Assembly: GCA_022448365.1 (NCBI GenBank)
Contig: JAKVCS010000003.1
Coordinates: forward strand, 310,001 to 374,000
Direction: 5' to 3'
Length of the DNA: 64,000 bases
Origin: Saccharospirillaceae bacterium
GTDB lineage: Bacteria; Pseudomonadota; Gammaproteobacteria; Pseudomonadales; Oceanobacteraceae
Positions within the stretch are counted from its first letter, which is position 1; each line of letters starts with the position of its first letter. Below, piece by piece: positions 26,034-37,302 of the stretch. A program made the translations under genes and the position numbers. The notes under the pieces were generated by a model that was not told where the DNA came from, made no database searches, and worked only from the letters and a program-made list of their open reading frames with translations.

Positions 26034-29000
26034 ATGAACTCATTACCGGATGATAAACCTCTGGGAATTGCAGGTAATACCGCGCGCACTTTCCAGAACT
26101 CAACGATCACACCGTTACTGGCGATGGTTGGATTATTACTCGGCTTTTTTGCCATTATGATTACCCCGAAGGAAGAAGAACCACAGATTGATGTGACATT
26201 TGCCAATGTTTTCATTGCTCTTCCTGGCGCCAGTCCGAAAGAGATTGAACAGCTGGTAGCGATTCCTGCAGAACAGGTCATGTCGGAAATCAAAGGCGTT
26301 GAAGATATATTTTCGGTCTCACAACCTGGCCAGGCGATACTGACTGTTGCCTTCGAAGTCGGAATTCCGCGCCAGGATGCGATCCTCAGCCTGTACAATC
26401 AGCTACACAGCCACAACGACTGGTTCCCACAGAATCTCGGCGTGATGCAGCCCATCATTAAACCGATGGGGATCGATGATGTTCCGATTATGACGATCAC
26501 ATTATGGTCAGAGGATGCTGACGTCACCGGCGAACAACTTACTCAGATCGCCCACACCCTTGAGAGTGATTTAAAACGCGTGCCCGGCACCCGCGACATT
26601 TATACCATCGGCAAACAAACAACGGTGGTGGAAGTTGAGATGGATCCGGCTCGTATGAACGCACATGGACTGGCTTTCAACGATGTTCGCAACGCTCTGA
26701 AAGGCGCTAATTACGGTGGCCATCGCCAAACACTGGTGCAGAACAACCGGGTCATTCAGGTACAAGCTGGTAGTTTTCTGGATTCAACTCTGGCGCTGGA
26801 GCAACTGATAGTTGGCAAGCATCGCAACGGTCTGGTTCACTTAGCTGATGTTGCAGACATTCGTTTGCAACCCGACGTGGCCGAACAGTATGCGCGTCAC
26901 ATCAAAGTGACTAGCAGCGACAGTCATCACAGCCACACCGCGGTCACGCTGGCGATTGCCAAACAACCGGGGGTCAACGCCATCGATATCACTCGACACG
27001 TCCAACAACGGCTCAACAAACTGAAAAATCGCCTGATCCCTGACACGGTTCATGCCGAAGTGACCCGAGACTATGGCATGACGGCTAACGATAAGTCCGA
27101 TCAGTTAATTTCAAAGCTATTATTTGCCACCATAGCGGTCGTTATGCTGATACTGGCAACCATGGGCTGGCGCGAAGCGGTCATCGTTGGTGGCGCCATC
27201 ATGATTACCCTGGCGATCACCTTGTTTGCGTCTTGGGCCTGGGGTTTCACCCTGAACCGTGTGTCTCTTTTTGCACTGGTTTTCTCGATTGGCATTCTGG
27301 TTGATGACGCCATTGTGGTGGTTGAGAATATCCATCGCCACAAACAAGCGAGTAACAAAAAACTGGCCGAACTTATCCCCGCAGCGGTGGATGAAGTCGG
27401 AGGCCCGACCATTCTGGCCACCTTTACAGTCATCGCTGCATTGATGCCGATGGCTTTTGTATCGGGACTTATGGGCCCGTATATGAGCCCGATCCCAATC
27501 AACGCATCCACTGGCATGATGATTTCAATGATTGTTGCGTTTGTAGTCACTCCCTGGCTGGCTTATAAGTTGTTAAACGCACAACCAGCAGCGTCAGGGA
27601 GCAATCAATCGCATCAACCGCACGATCTCCAGGCCGACAAGCTGTATCGTATATGTGATCGCCTGATGGGCCCTTTTGTTAAAGGTGCCGCAGCGAGAAA
27701 GAAACGCATACTGTTGTTTGCTGGCGTTATTGCAATGATCGGGCTGGCACTATCGCTGCCAGCGTTTAAAGCCGTGGTATTAAAAATGCTGCCGTTCGAC
27801 AATAAATCTGAATTTCAGGTTGTGGTGGATATGCCGGAGGGCACACCGGTCGAACAAACACTGCGGGTTTTGGAAGCGCTGTCCGAAGAGCTGACCAAGG
27901 TTCCAGAAGTTAACGATCTGCAACTTTATGCCGGAACCGCGGCACCCATCAACTTTAATGGCCTGATACGCCAGTATTACCTGCGACGCCTGCCAAACCA
28001 GGGTGATATTCAGGTAAATCTGGTTGATAAGAGCCAACGTGACCGCCAAAGCCATGCCATCGCCTTGTCTGTCCGTGAACCGTTGAGATTGGTAGGCAAG
28101 CGCTACAACGCCAACATCAAAATTGTCGAAGTGCCACCTGGCCCTCCTGTTATGGCGCCAATCGTTGCTGAAGTTTACGCCGTGGATTATCAACAACAGA
28201 CGGAGGCCGCAAAACAATTACGCCAGCTGCTGGAGCAAACAGAGCATATCGTCGACGTTGACGACTCAATTGAAGCCAACCAGGACAAGTGGCGGGTGAA
28301 TATCGATCGCCAGCGCGCCGCGCATCTGGGTATTGCCCAAAGCACCATTGTTCAGGCAATTAATACGGCACTCGGAGGCGAAGACGTCAGCTATCTGCAT
28401 ACCGAACAGAACAAATATCCACTGGCAATCCGGCTGGAACTGAGTGAGGGTGACAAGGTCAACCTTAACCAACTCATGGTCATGCAGGTGAAGACGGATA
28501 CTGGTCAACTGATCAGTCTGAGTGACCTTGTCACCGTACAAAAAACAATGATCGATAAAAACATCTACCGCAAAAATCTGCAGCCTGTGGTGTTGGTGAC
28601 CGCCGATGTGGCCGGTGAACTCGATAGCCCGCTGTACGGCCTATTTTCAGCCGCTTCGGCGATGCAAGATGAGGGAATGAACTGGCCACAACATTACCTT
28701 TCGACACCTTCTCTGCCTGATTCAACGGAAGTGAAATGGGATGGTGAATGGCAAATCACCTATGAAACGTTTCGCGATATGGGTATTGCCTACGGAGTCG
28801 GTATGATCCTGATTTATTTATTGGTGGTTGCGCAATTCCGTTCGTATCTGATACCGCTGATTATTATGGCCCCTATTCCGCTTACCGTGATAGGGGTACT
28901 ACCCGGCCATGCACTATTCGGTACCCAATTCACCGCAACATCAATGATCGGCATGATCGCACTGGCTGGAATCATCGTTCGTAACTCGATTTTGCTGGTC

Positions 29001-29255
29001 GATTTTATCAACCAGCAGTTATCAGAGGGGATGTCCTTTGAAGACGCCGTAGTAACATCGGCAGCAGTGCGGGCGCGTCCAATCGCACTGACGGCAGTGG
29101 CAGCCATGCTTGGTGCTTTCTTTATTATTGATGATCCGATTTTTAACGGTCTCGCCATTACATTGATCTTCGGCATCCTGATATCGACGCTACTGACTCT
29201 GCTCATCATACCTCTGCTGTATTTTGCCGCCTTCCGCAAACGATTAAACCGCTGA
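26034..29255 (+). CDS. RND-family efflux pump, inner-membrane subunit
   Basis: 1073 residues, the full AcrB-type duplicated layout: N-terminal membrane helix, periplasmic porter domain, membrane helices 2-6 with the relay motif IGILVDDAIVVVENIHRH, second periplasmic domain, and final helices with GIIVRNSILLVDFINQQ. Proton-driven drug or toxic-compound export. The short adaptor and the VRNSILLVDF variant suggest a non-AcrB subclass. Operon with the upstream adaptor gene; no local TetR/MarR regulator seen. Confidence 0.94.
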   Translation: MNSLPDDKPLGIAGNTARTFQNSTITPLLAMVGLLLGFFAIMITPKEEEPQIDVTFANVFIALPGASPKEIEQLVAIPAEQVMSEIKGVEDIFSVSQPGQAILTVAFEVGIPRQDAILSLYNQLHSHNDWFPQNLGVMQPIIKPMGIDDVPIMTITLWSEDADVTGEQLTQIAHTLESDLKRVPGTRDIYTIGKQTTVVEVEMDPARMNAHGLAFNDVRNALKGANYGGHRQTLVQNNRVIQVQAGSFLDSTLALEQLIVGKHRNGLVHLADVADIRLQPDVAEQYARHIKVTSSDSHHSHTAVTLAIAKQPGVNAIDITRHVQQRLNKLKNRLIPDTVHAEVTRDYGMTANDKSDQLISKLLFATIAVVMLILATMGWREAVIVGGAIMITLAITLFASWAWGFTLNRVSLFALVFSIGILVDDAIVVVENIHRHKQASNKKLAELIPAAVDEVGGPTILATFTVIAALMPMAFVSGLMGPYMSPIPINASTGMMISMIVAFVVTPWLAYKLLNAQPAASGSNQSHQPHDLQADKLYRICDRLMGPFVKGAAARKKRILLFAGVIAMIGLALSLPAFKAVVLKMLPFDNKSEFQVVVDMPEGTPVEQTLRVLEALSEELTKVPEVNDLQLYAGTAAPINFNGLIRQYYLRRLPNQGDIQVNLVDKSQRDRQSHAIALSVREPLRLVGKRYNANIKIVEVPPGPPVMAPIVAEVYAVDYQQQTEAAKQLRQLLEQTEHIVDVDDSIEANQDKWRVNIDRQRAAHLGIAQSTIVQAINTALGGEDVSYLHTEQNKYPLAIRLELSEGDKVNLNQLMVMQVKTDTGQLISLSDLVTVQKTMIDKNIYRKNLQPVVLVTADVAGELDSPLYGLFSAASAMQDEGMNWPQHYLSTPSLPDSTEVKWDGEWQITYETFRDMGIAYGVGMILIYLLVVAQFRSYLIPLIIMAPIPLTVIGVLPGHALFGTQFTATSMIGMIALAGIIVRNSILLVDFINQQLSEGMSFEDAVVTSAAVRARPIALTAVAAMLGAFFIIDDPIFNGLAITLIFGILISTLLTLLIIPLLYFAAFRKRLNR

Positions 29256-29402
29256 ATCATCAATAACGGCCTGTATCAGTAACCGCTCGTGCAGGCCCGT
29301 GCAAGGTTCAACAAAAGTCCATATCCGTCAGCGCAGGAGATGAAATTCAGCTAGACTGAGGTTAATTTACGATTCCAGCTAATAACAGGCCGCCCTGAGC
29401 GA

Positions 29403-30992
29403 ATGGATACATCAACATCATCAAACCCGGTAAGCAAAGGCACTATCGGGCAACAATGGCACCACTCGCTGGTGTGGCGCATTATTCTTTACTTCGCCGT
29501 TGCATCAGTCACCTTGTCCCTGGCGATCAGTGCCATCATTGTTGCCTGGAATTATCAGCAACAAACCGATACTTTTCCTGAACGTCTGGAGGCTGTCGCT
29601 GTTGGTTACAAAGAATCACTGGGGTCGAGCTTGTGGTTCTACGATGAGGTACAGATACGTACTCAGGTAAAAGGGATTATGAACCTCGATGCAATCAGTT
29701 ACGTTCGGGTAACTGATAATCTCAATCTTAATATCGAGGACGGCTCACGACCCCATCACGGCAAAATCGAGACCATCGATATCTTTTTCAATAACAAACT
29801 GCTGGGCAAACTCGAAGTTGCTTTCGACCACGATGCTGTATTTGCATCGGCCACCAAAACCGCCCTGTCCAATATGGTGGCGCAGCTGATCAGTATGATG
29901 TTACTGGCATCGCTGCTGGCTCTGGTGGTTCATCGGCTGATCAATGCACGGATTCGCCATATGGCGCTGGAAGTCAATCATCGCATCAACAACGACAGCT
30001 TTATGCCGCTGTCGTTGAGAGAATCGAGCGCCCGTGATGAGATTGATATCCTGGTGCATGCCTTTAATGCCTTAAGTGCGGCAATGAACGATGAGCTGCA
30101 ACAAAAGACGCTGGCTCAGCAACAATTGCGCATTATGAACGCCGAGCTGGAAGACCGTGTGGGTGAGAGAACTCAAAGCCTGCAGCGCACCGTTGATGAA
30201 TTGAATCAGACTCTGCAGGAATTGCACGCGACCCAGGGGAAACTGATCGAAGCAGAAAAACTGTCGTCACTGGGTGGTATGGTGGCTGGTATATCGCATG
30301 AGATAAATACACCACTTGGGTTATGTATCACCATTCATTCCTATATCAACGATCACTACCAACAGATACGGTCGATGTTTGATACCGGAAAGATGACCAA
30401 GCAGGACTTCGAAGATTTTATCCGCATGATGGAGGAAAGCCTCGGAATCCTCGATAAAAATCTGCAACGAGCTGCGCATCTGATTAAGAGCTTTAAGCAG
30501 GTGTCGGAAGATCAGACCGGAGAACACATCCGTGATTTTTCGCTGAAAGAATACCTGACCGAGATCCTGGAAACCCTGTCACCGAAGTTTAAACAAACCA
30601 AGCATAAGGTCGAGATTGATTGCTCTGAACAATTGCGTATGAGCACTTATCCGGGCGCGATTTCACAGGTGATTACCAACCTGGTGATGAACTCATTAAT
30701 TCACGGTTACGAGGACAAGAGCGATGGTGTTATTCGCATCGTGGCTGCGGAGGAGCGTGGCAATGCCGTCATTCGTTATACCGATGATGGCAAAGGCTTA
30801 AGTAAAGAAGCCCGTCAGAAGATCTTTGAACCCTTCTATACCACTAAGCGTGGCCAGGGCGGCACTGGTCTTGGGATGCACCTGGTATACAACATTGTTC
30901 ACCAGCGCCTCAAAGGTGAAATATTCCTGGACCCGGATTATCAATCGGGGGCGGGGTTTCGCTTGTTAATTCCGAAAAAAATCGACAGCTGA
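29403..30992 (+). CDS. Membrane-bound sensor histidine kinase (orphan)
   Basis: 529 residues. Two membrane helices (about 25-50 and 155-180) bracket a periplasmic sensor region; a HAMP-like linker and coiled coil (about 235-290) follow; H-box SHEINTPLG with phospho-acceptor His299; N-box NLVMNSLIHGYE; G-boxes YTDDGKGLS and GGTGLGMHLVYNIV. No response-regulator gene is adjacent. HEINTPLG-type kinases are common among orphan sensors. Ends at the bidirectional terminator shared with fadH. Confidence 0.9.
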   Translation: MDTSTSSNPVSKGTIGQQWHHSLVWRIILYFAVASVTLSLAISAIIVAWNYQQQTDTFPERLEAVAVGYKESLGSSLWFYDEVQIRTQVKGIMNLDAISYVRVTDNLNLNIEDGSRPHHGKIETIDIFFNNKLLGKLEVAFDHDAVFASATKTALSNMVAQLISMMLLASLLALVVHRLINARIRHMALEVNHRINNDSFMPLSLRESSARDEIDILVHAFNALSAAMNDELQQKTLAQQQLRIMNAELEDRVGERTQSLQRTVDELNQTLQELHATQGKLIEAEKLSSLGGMVAGISHEINTPLGLCITIHSYINDHYQQIRSMFDTGKMTKQDFEDFIRMMEESLGILDKNLQRAAHLIKSFKQVSEDQTGEHIRDFSLKEYLTEILETLSPKFKQTKHKVEIDCSEQLRMSTYPGAISQVITNLVMNSLIHGYEDKSDGVIRIVAAEERGNAVIRYTDDGKGLSKEARQKIFEPFYTTKRGQGGTGLGMHLVYNIVHQRLKGEIFLDPDYQSGAGFRLLIPKKIDS

Positions 30993-31036
30993 TTGCACTA
31001 GTTTTTAGCGAATGTTGCTTAATAGATTCTGAATCG

Positions 31037-31079
31037 AAGGCAATAAAAAACGGGCCATTAGCCCGTTTTTTATTGCCTT
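31037..31079. terminator. Bidirectional terminator between kinase and fadH
   Basis: Perfect 19-bp inverted repeat (31037-31055 with 31061-31079), loop CATTA, with A- and T-runs inside the arms, so it can end both the plus-strand kinase transcript and the minus-strand fadH transcript. Confidence 0.9.
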
Positions 31080-31106
31080 TAAAAATCGCCCTTAACGACT
31101 TTCTCA

Positions 31107-33200
<2,094 letters not shown>

Positions 33201-33344
33201 TCAGCTAGTTATTTGTTATGCGCCCAGTTTAACGGTATTGCAGAAGGGGTAAATGATCGTTTATAGCAGAAAAATGATCATGCATAACAGAGGTGGTATT
33301 CAGATAGGCGAATTACGCATTATTATAAAATGTCAGCATCAAGC

Positions 33345-33374
33345 TTAATCAAAAAGCCCGGCGTAAACCGGGCT
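33345..33374 (-). terminator. Terminator of apbC
   Basis: Inverted repeat AGCCCGG / CCGGGCT at 33355-33374 with loop CGTAAA, followed on the minus strand by TTTTTGATT. Located 24 bases beyond the apbC stop. Confidence 0.8.
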
Positions 33375-33397
33375 AAGCACAGAACCGCACTGGGCGA

Positions 33398-34495
33398 TTA
33401 ATCATCAGAGATCTGAATATCAGGCACCACCGCATTCGATTCAGCAGCCTTTGCCAGCACCACCGCCATTTTCCGGGCGGCATGGCGATACATCATACTC
33501 ACCTCAGAACAGTCATCCGCTGCAACCACCGGCGTCCCCGCGTCGCTTTGCTCACGAATATACTTCGACAATGGCAGGGAGCCTAACACGTCGGTCTGAT
33601 AGCTTTCAGCCAGTCGCTCGGCACCATCTTCACCGAAGATATGCTCCGCATGTCCACAACTGGAGCAAATATGCATGCTCATATTTTCGATCATACCCAG
33701 CACCGGAATATTCACCTTCCGGAACATCTCAACACCTTTTTTAGCATCTGCCAGCGCAATATCCTGAGGCGTTGTAACAATGACTGAACCGGTTACCGGA
33801 AACTTCTGGCTGAGGGTCAATTGGATATCACCGGTACCCGGAGGCATATCAATGATCAGATAATCCAACTCACCCCAACGGGTCTGGGTCATAATCTGCT
33901 GCAATGCCCCTGCAACCATAGGTCCGCGCCAGACCATTGGAGTTTCTTCCGTCACAAGGTAGGCCATCGACATGGTTTTAATACCATGAGCTTCAACCGG
34001 CACAAACCATTTGCCATCAACGGTTTCGGGACGGGTACCGTCTTCGACGCCCAGCATAATGCCCTGACTGGGACCATAGATATCGGCGTCCAACAAGCCT
34101 ACGCGAGCACCGTCTTTGGCGAGTGCCAAGGCCAGGTTGACCGACGTGGTGGATTTGCCAACGCCGCCCTTACCAGAAGCCACGGCAACAATATTTTTTA
34201 CCTCAGCAATGGCTTCAATTGCCTGCGTTGCTGGGTTATCAGCAACCTGCCAGCTCACATTCACCGATGCACTGGCGCACTCATCAATATTTTCCAGTGC
34301 CACCACCAACATTTGCGCAATACCGTCTTTCAGATACTCAGACGGATAACCAAGAAAAATATCGACCGTGACCTGGTCACCATTAATTTCAATGTTCCTA
34401 ATGGCTCCCGCTGAAACCAGATTCTGATTCAGGTAAGGGTCGGTGTAACCAGCTAACGCTTGCTCCACCTGGGTCTGGGTAAGTTGAACCACCAT
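33398..34495 (-). CDS. apbC: Iron-sulfur cluster carrier ApbC/Mrp
   Basis: 365 residues. N-terminal DUF59/MIP18-like domain (about 1-85), then a deviant Walker A P-loop GKGGVGKS (108-115), Switch-type DMPPGTGD, and the Fe-S binding pair CSSCGH near 280. Binds and transfers 4Fe-4S clusters in the cytoplasm with ATPase activity. In many gammaproteobacteria it sits alone, as here. The downstream Rnf operon is rich in Fe-S proteins, though on the other strand. Confidence 0.94.
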   Translation of the reverse strand: MVVQLTQTQVEQALAGYTDPYLNQNLVSAGAIRNIEINGDQVTVDIFLGYPSEYLKDGIAQMLVVALENIDECASASVNVSWQVADNPATQAIEAIAEVKNIVAVASGKGGVGKSTTSVNLALALAKDGARVGLLDADIYGPSQGIMLGVEDGTRPETVDGKWFVPVEAHGIKTMSMAYLVTEETPMVWRGPMVAGALQQIMTQTRWGELDYLIIDMPPGTGDIQLTLSQKFPVTGSVIVTTPQDIALADAKKGVEMFRKVNIPVLGMIENMSMHICSSCGHAEHIFGEDGAERLAESYQTDVLGSLPLSKYIREQSDAGTPVVAADDCSEVSMMYRHAARKMAVVLAKAAESNAVVPDIQISDD

Positions 34496-34683
34496 CTATT
34501 CCTATAAAAATCATCGTACAATGGCGGGAATTCTACGTAGATAAGCAACAATTTCCACCGACAGACATTCTGGCTATTAAAAAAGACTGTTTTGATACGA
34601 GATTGACTTAAAAAGAGACTTTCGCAAATTCCTACAATTTATATTCCTACACTGAAGTTATCCGAGAAACATCCGGAGGCTTT

Positions 34684-35778
34684 ATGCCCGCTCTGATTGT
34701 CATCGTCGCGGTTACTGCTTCATTACTGCTTATCCCCCATCCTGTTTTTGCCGATATCGAAAAACGACTGTCGCAGCTGGAACAGGAAATTGAAAAAATA
34801 CGAGCGCGTAAAGCGCAAACACCCAGGGATTCCGCCCTGTCGCTATACGGCAGTTTTCGCCCGGTGCTGACCTACAATGACGACGATGAAAAAACCACTA
34901 CGGATATCCAGGACGGACTTTCTTACTTTGGCCTGAGAGGATCAACGGATGTCTTGGAATCCACCAACGTTTTTTTTCAGGGTGAATGGCGCATCAATAT
35001 TGCTGACGAGGGTCAATTCGACGGGGCACGTTTGGCACTCGCCGGTATTTCAAGTAATTACGGTAAACTGACCCTGGGCAAACAGCGCCCACCCCACTAT
35101 TTATTGGTCGGCGAACACATCGATATTTTTAATCACAATGCCAGTCCCTTTGGCTATAACGGTACCGCTTTCTCGCACGGAGATACGACAGCAGGCTTTG
35201 ACAATTTTTTCATGGATAATGCCACGATGTATGAATATCAGCGCAACGGTCTGAGGCTGCTCGCGGCTGTCCGAACCGATGGCAGTCGTGGCGAAAACAC
35301 AGCCGATACCTTCAATGCCGGTGTTTCATGGGATGCGGGCATTGTGTATATCGCTGCTGCCTATGTCGATTCGACCGGGGCTGACAAGGTCAATAATGAC
35401 CTGGTTGGTGATCAGGTAAAAATCCGGGCATTGGCATTCCGTACAACCATTTCAGATTTATACATCGCCGTCGCCCATCAGAATATTGCATTCAAGCCCC
35501 CCACTGGCAAAGACATCGACCGCAGTAGCATGGATGTGTCGCTGGCCTATCCGCTGCGGCGGCGGTTCACCGTTAAAACCGGCTACTTTGACTACGATGA
35601 CGGCGACAAAACCGATTCAAGCCGATCTTTTTCCGGCATTAACCTGACGTTGGAAAAACAGCTGATGAATAATGCGCGCATCCACCTCGAATATCTGTAT
35701 CAAGGAACAGAATCCAGTGATTCAATGACTCAGATCAGCGCTGGACTGCGCTACGACTTCTCAAGCAACTTCCTGTAA
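34684..35778 (+). CDS. Gram-negative porin with N-terminal coiled coil
   Basis: 364 residues. Signal peptide ending PVFA, then a short coiled coil IEKRLSQLEQEIEKIRARKA, then a 16-strand-type beta barrel with LSYFGLRGSTDVLES, LALAGISSNYGKLTLGKQ, and a terminal ISAGLRYDFSSNFL. The L3-like loop lies around GYNGTAFSHGDTTAGFD. General diffusion or anion porin of the outer membrane; specificity unknown. GGAGG precedes the ATG. Monocistronic. Confidence 0.85.
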   Translation: MPALIVIVAVTASLLLIPHPVFADIEKRLSQLEQEIEKIRARKAQTPRDSALSLYGSFRPVLTYNDDDEKTTTDIQDGLSYFGLRGSTDVLESTNVFFQGEWRINIADEGQFDGARLALAGISSNYGKLTLGKQRPPHYLLVGEHIDIFNHNASPFGYNGTAFSHGDTTAGFDNFFMDNATMYEYQRNGLRLLAAVRTDGSRGENTADTFNAGVSWDAGIVYIAAAYVDSTGADKVNNDLVGDQVKIRALAFRTTISDLYIAVAHQNIAFKPPTGKDIDRSSMDVSLAYPLRRRFTVKTGYFDYDDGDKTDSSRSFSGINLTLEKQLMNNARIHLEYLYQGTESSDSMTQISAGLRYDFSSNFL

Positions 35779-36051
35779 TCGCAGCCGTTCTGACCGACCA
35801 GTAATAACAAAATAGGTTATTGGCTATTATCGGTAACTCCGCAAAAACCAACAGAACCTCTGCAAATCGGCTCATTAGCTATGTCCGCCGCTAAGCTTAT
35901 TCCATTTTGTGATTAAAACCAGCAAAGACCATCTTGTAGGAAATATCGCAAATTTGTGATAATGCGCGGCAATAATTAAACCGTGATGGCTCAGCTCTAC
36001 TCGCCGCCATTAACAACCCGCTGTTAAATGCGGACAAGCAAGAGTACACCG

Positions 36052-36633
36052 ATGACTGATTATCTGCTGATTCTGGTGAGCACCATACTGGTGAATAACT
36101 TTGTATTGGTGCAATTCCTGGGTCTGTGCCCTTTTATGGGTGTGTCGAACAAACTCGAAACCGCCATTGGTATGGGTGCCGCAACCACCTTTGTACTGAC
36201 ACTGGCGTCGGTATGCAGCTACCTGGTGTACACCTACCTTCTGCTGCCGTTTGATCTGGCCTACCTGAAAACGATCAGTTTTATCATGGTGATTGCTGTT
36301 GTTGTCGGTTTTACCGAAATGGCTATCCGGAAAACCAGTCCACTTCTTTACCGTGTTTTAGGTATATTTCTGCCTTTGATTACCACCAACTGCGCCGTGT
36401 TGGGCGTCGCATTACTGAACATAAAACGCGACAATGGTTTTGTTGAGTCCATTCTTTACGGCTTCGGAGCTGCGGTTGGCTTTTCTTTAGTCATGGTGCT
36501 GTTTGCCGCTATGCGTGAACGTATTGCCGTGGCCGACGTGCCTAAACCATTTCAGGGATCGGCCATTGCCATGATTACCGCAGGTTTGATGTCACTGGCC
36601 TTTCTTGGCTTTACTGGCCTGGTCAGCATTTAA
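36052..36633 (+). CDS. rnfA: Rnf electron-transport complex subunit RnfA/RsxA
   Basis: 193 residues, exactly the usual length, from ATG 36052 ([20 protein letters not shown]). Six membrane helices with the conserved [14 protein letters not shown] (Cys near 25) and [14 protein letters not shown]. With RnfE it forms the membrane core that binds a 2Fe-2S cluster. The complex couples ferredoxin and NADH redox to ion translocation across the inner membrane, or, as Rsx, reduces SoxR. First gene of rnfABCDGE. Confidence 0.95.
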   Translation: MTDYLLILVSTILVNNFVLVQFLGLCPFMGVSNKLETAIGMGAATTFVLTLASVCSYLVYTYLLLPFDLAYLKTISFIMVIAVVVGFTEMAIRKTSPLLYRVLGIFLPLITTNCAVLGVALLNIKRDNGFVESILYGFGAAVGFSLVMVLFAAMRERIAVADVPKPFQGSAIAMITAGLMSLAFLGFTGLVSI

Positions 36634-36648
36634 GGGTGTTTGAATAGT

Positions 36649-37302
36649 ATGTCTACTGCTGTTATCGCTATTCTGATAGCCGTTACTGTCTTGGTAATCC
36701 TCGCCGCTGTCTTTGGTGGCGTACTGGGCTTTGCTGCCGTGCGCTTCAAGGTTGAAGGCAATCCCATCGTGGACCAGATCAATAACCTATTACCACAAAC
36801 TCAGTGCGGCCAGTGTTCTTATCCGGGCTGTAAGCCCTACGCCGAAGCCATCGCCAATGGCGATAAAATCAATAAATGCCCTCCGGGCGGTGAGAGCACC
36901 ATTCAGGCCCTGGCAGATTTGCTGGGCGTTGAACCTGAACCGCTGGATGCAGAGCACGGGGCCGAAAACGACGTTACTAACGTTGCTGTGATTCGCGAAG
37001 ATGAATGCATCGGCTGTACAAAGTGCATTCAAGCCTGTCCGGTTGACGCCATCCTCGGCGCAGCAAAACAAATGCATACCGTCATATCAGACGAGTGCAC
37101 AGGTTGTGACCTGTGCGTAGAACCGTGCCCAGTCGATTGTATTGATATGGTGCCAGTCAGCACCGATAAGAGCAGCTGGTATTGGCAAGCGCCAACCTCC
37201 GGAGTGGAATTGATTGCTACAGATAAAACCCCCGCCATTGTCAACGACGTCACCGAACAGCCTGAGTCGGCCAACGACGATGATGAGCGAGGTGCCGCAT
37301 GA
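36649..37302 (+). CDS. rnfB: Rnf complex ferredoxin subunit RnfB/RsxB
   Basis: 217 residues. N-terminal membrane helix, Fe-S domain with [16 protein letters not shown] and CPPGGE, then two 4Fe-4S ferredoxin motifs [16 protein letters not shown] and [16 protein letters not shown]. Acidic C-terminal tail. The ATG at 36649 is used; a TTG three codons earlier is in frame. Ends in a 4-base ATGA overlap with rnfC. Confidence 0.95.
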   Translation: MSTAVIAILIAVTVLVILAAVFGGVLGFAAVRFKVEGNPIVDQINNLLPQTQCGQCSYPGCKPYAEAIANGDKINKCPPGGESTIQALADLLGVEPEPLDAEHGAENDVTNVAVIREDECIGCTKCIQACPVDAILGAAKQMHTVISDECTGCDLCVEPCPVDCIDMVPVSTDKSSWYWQAPTSGVELIATDKTPAIVNDVTEQPESANDDDERGAA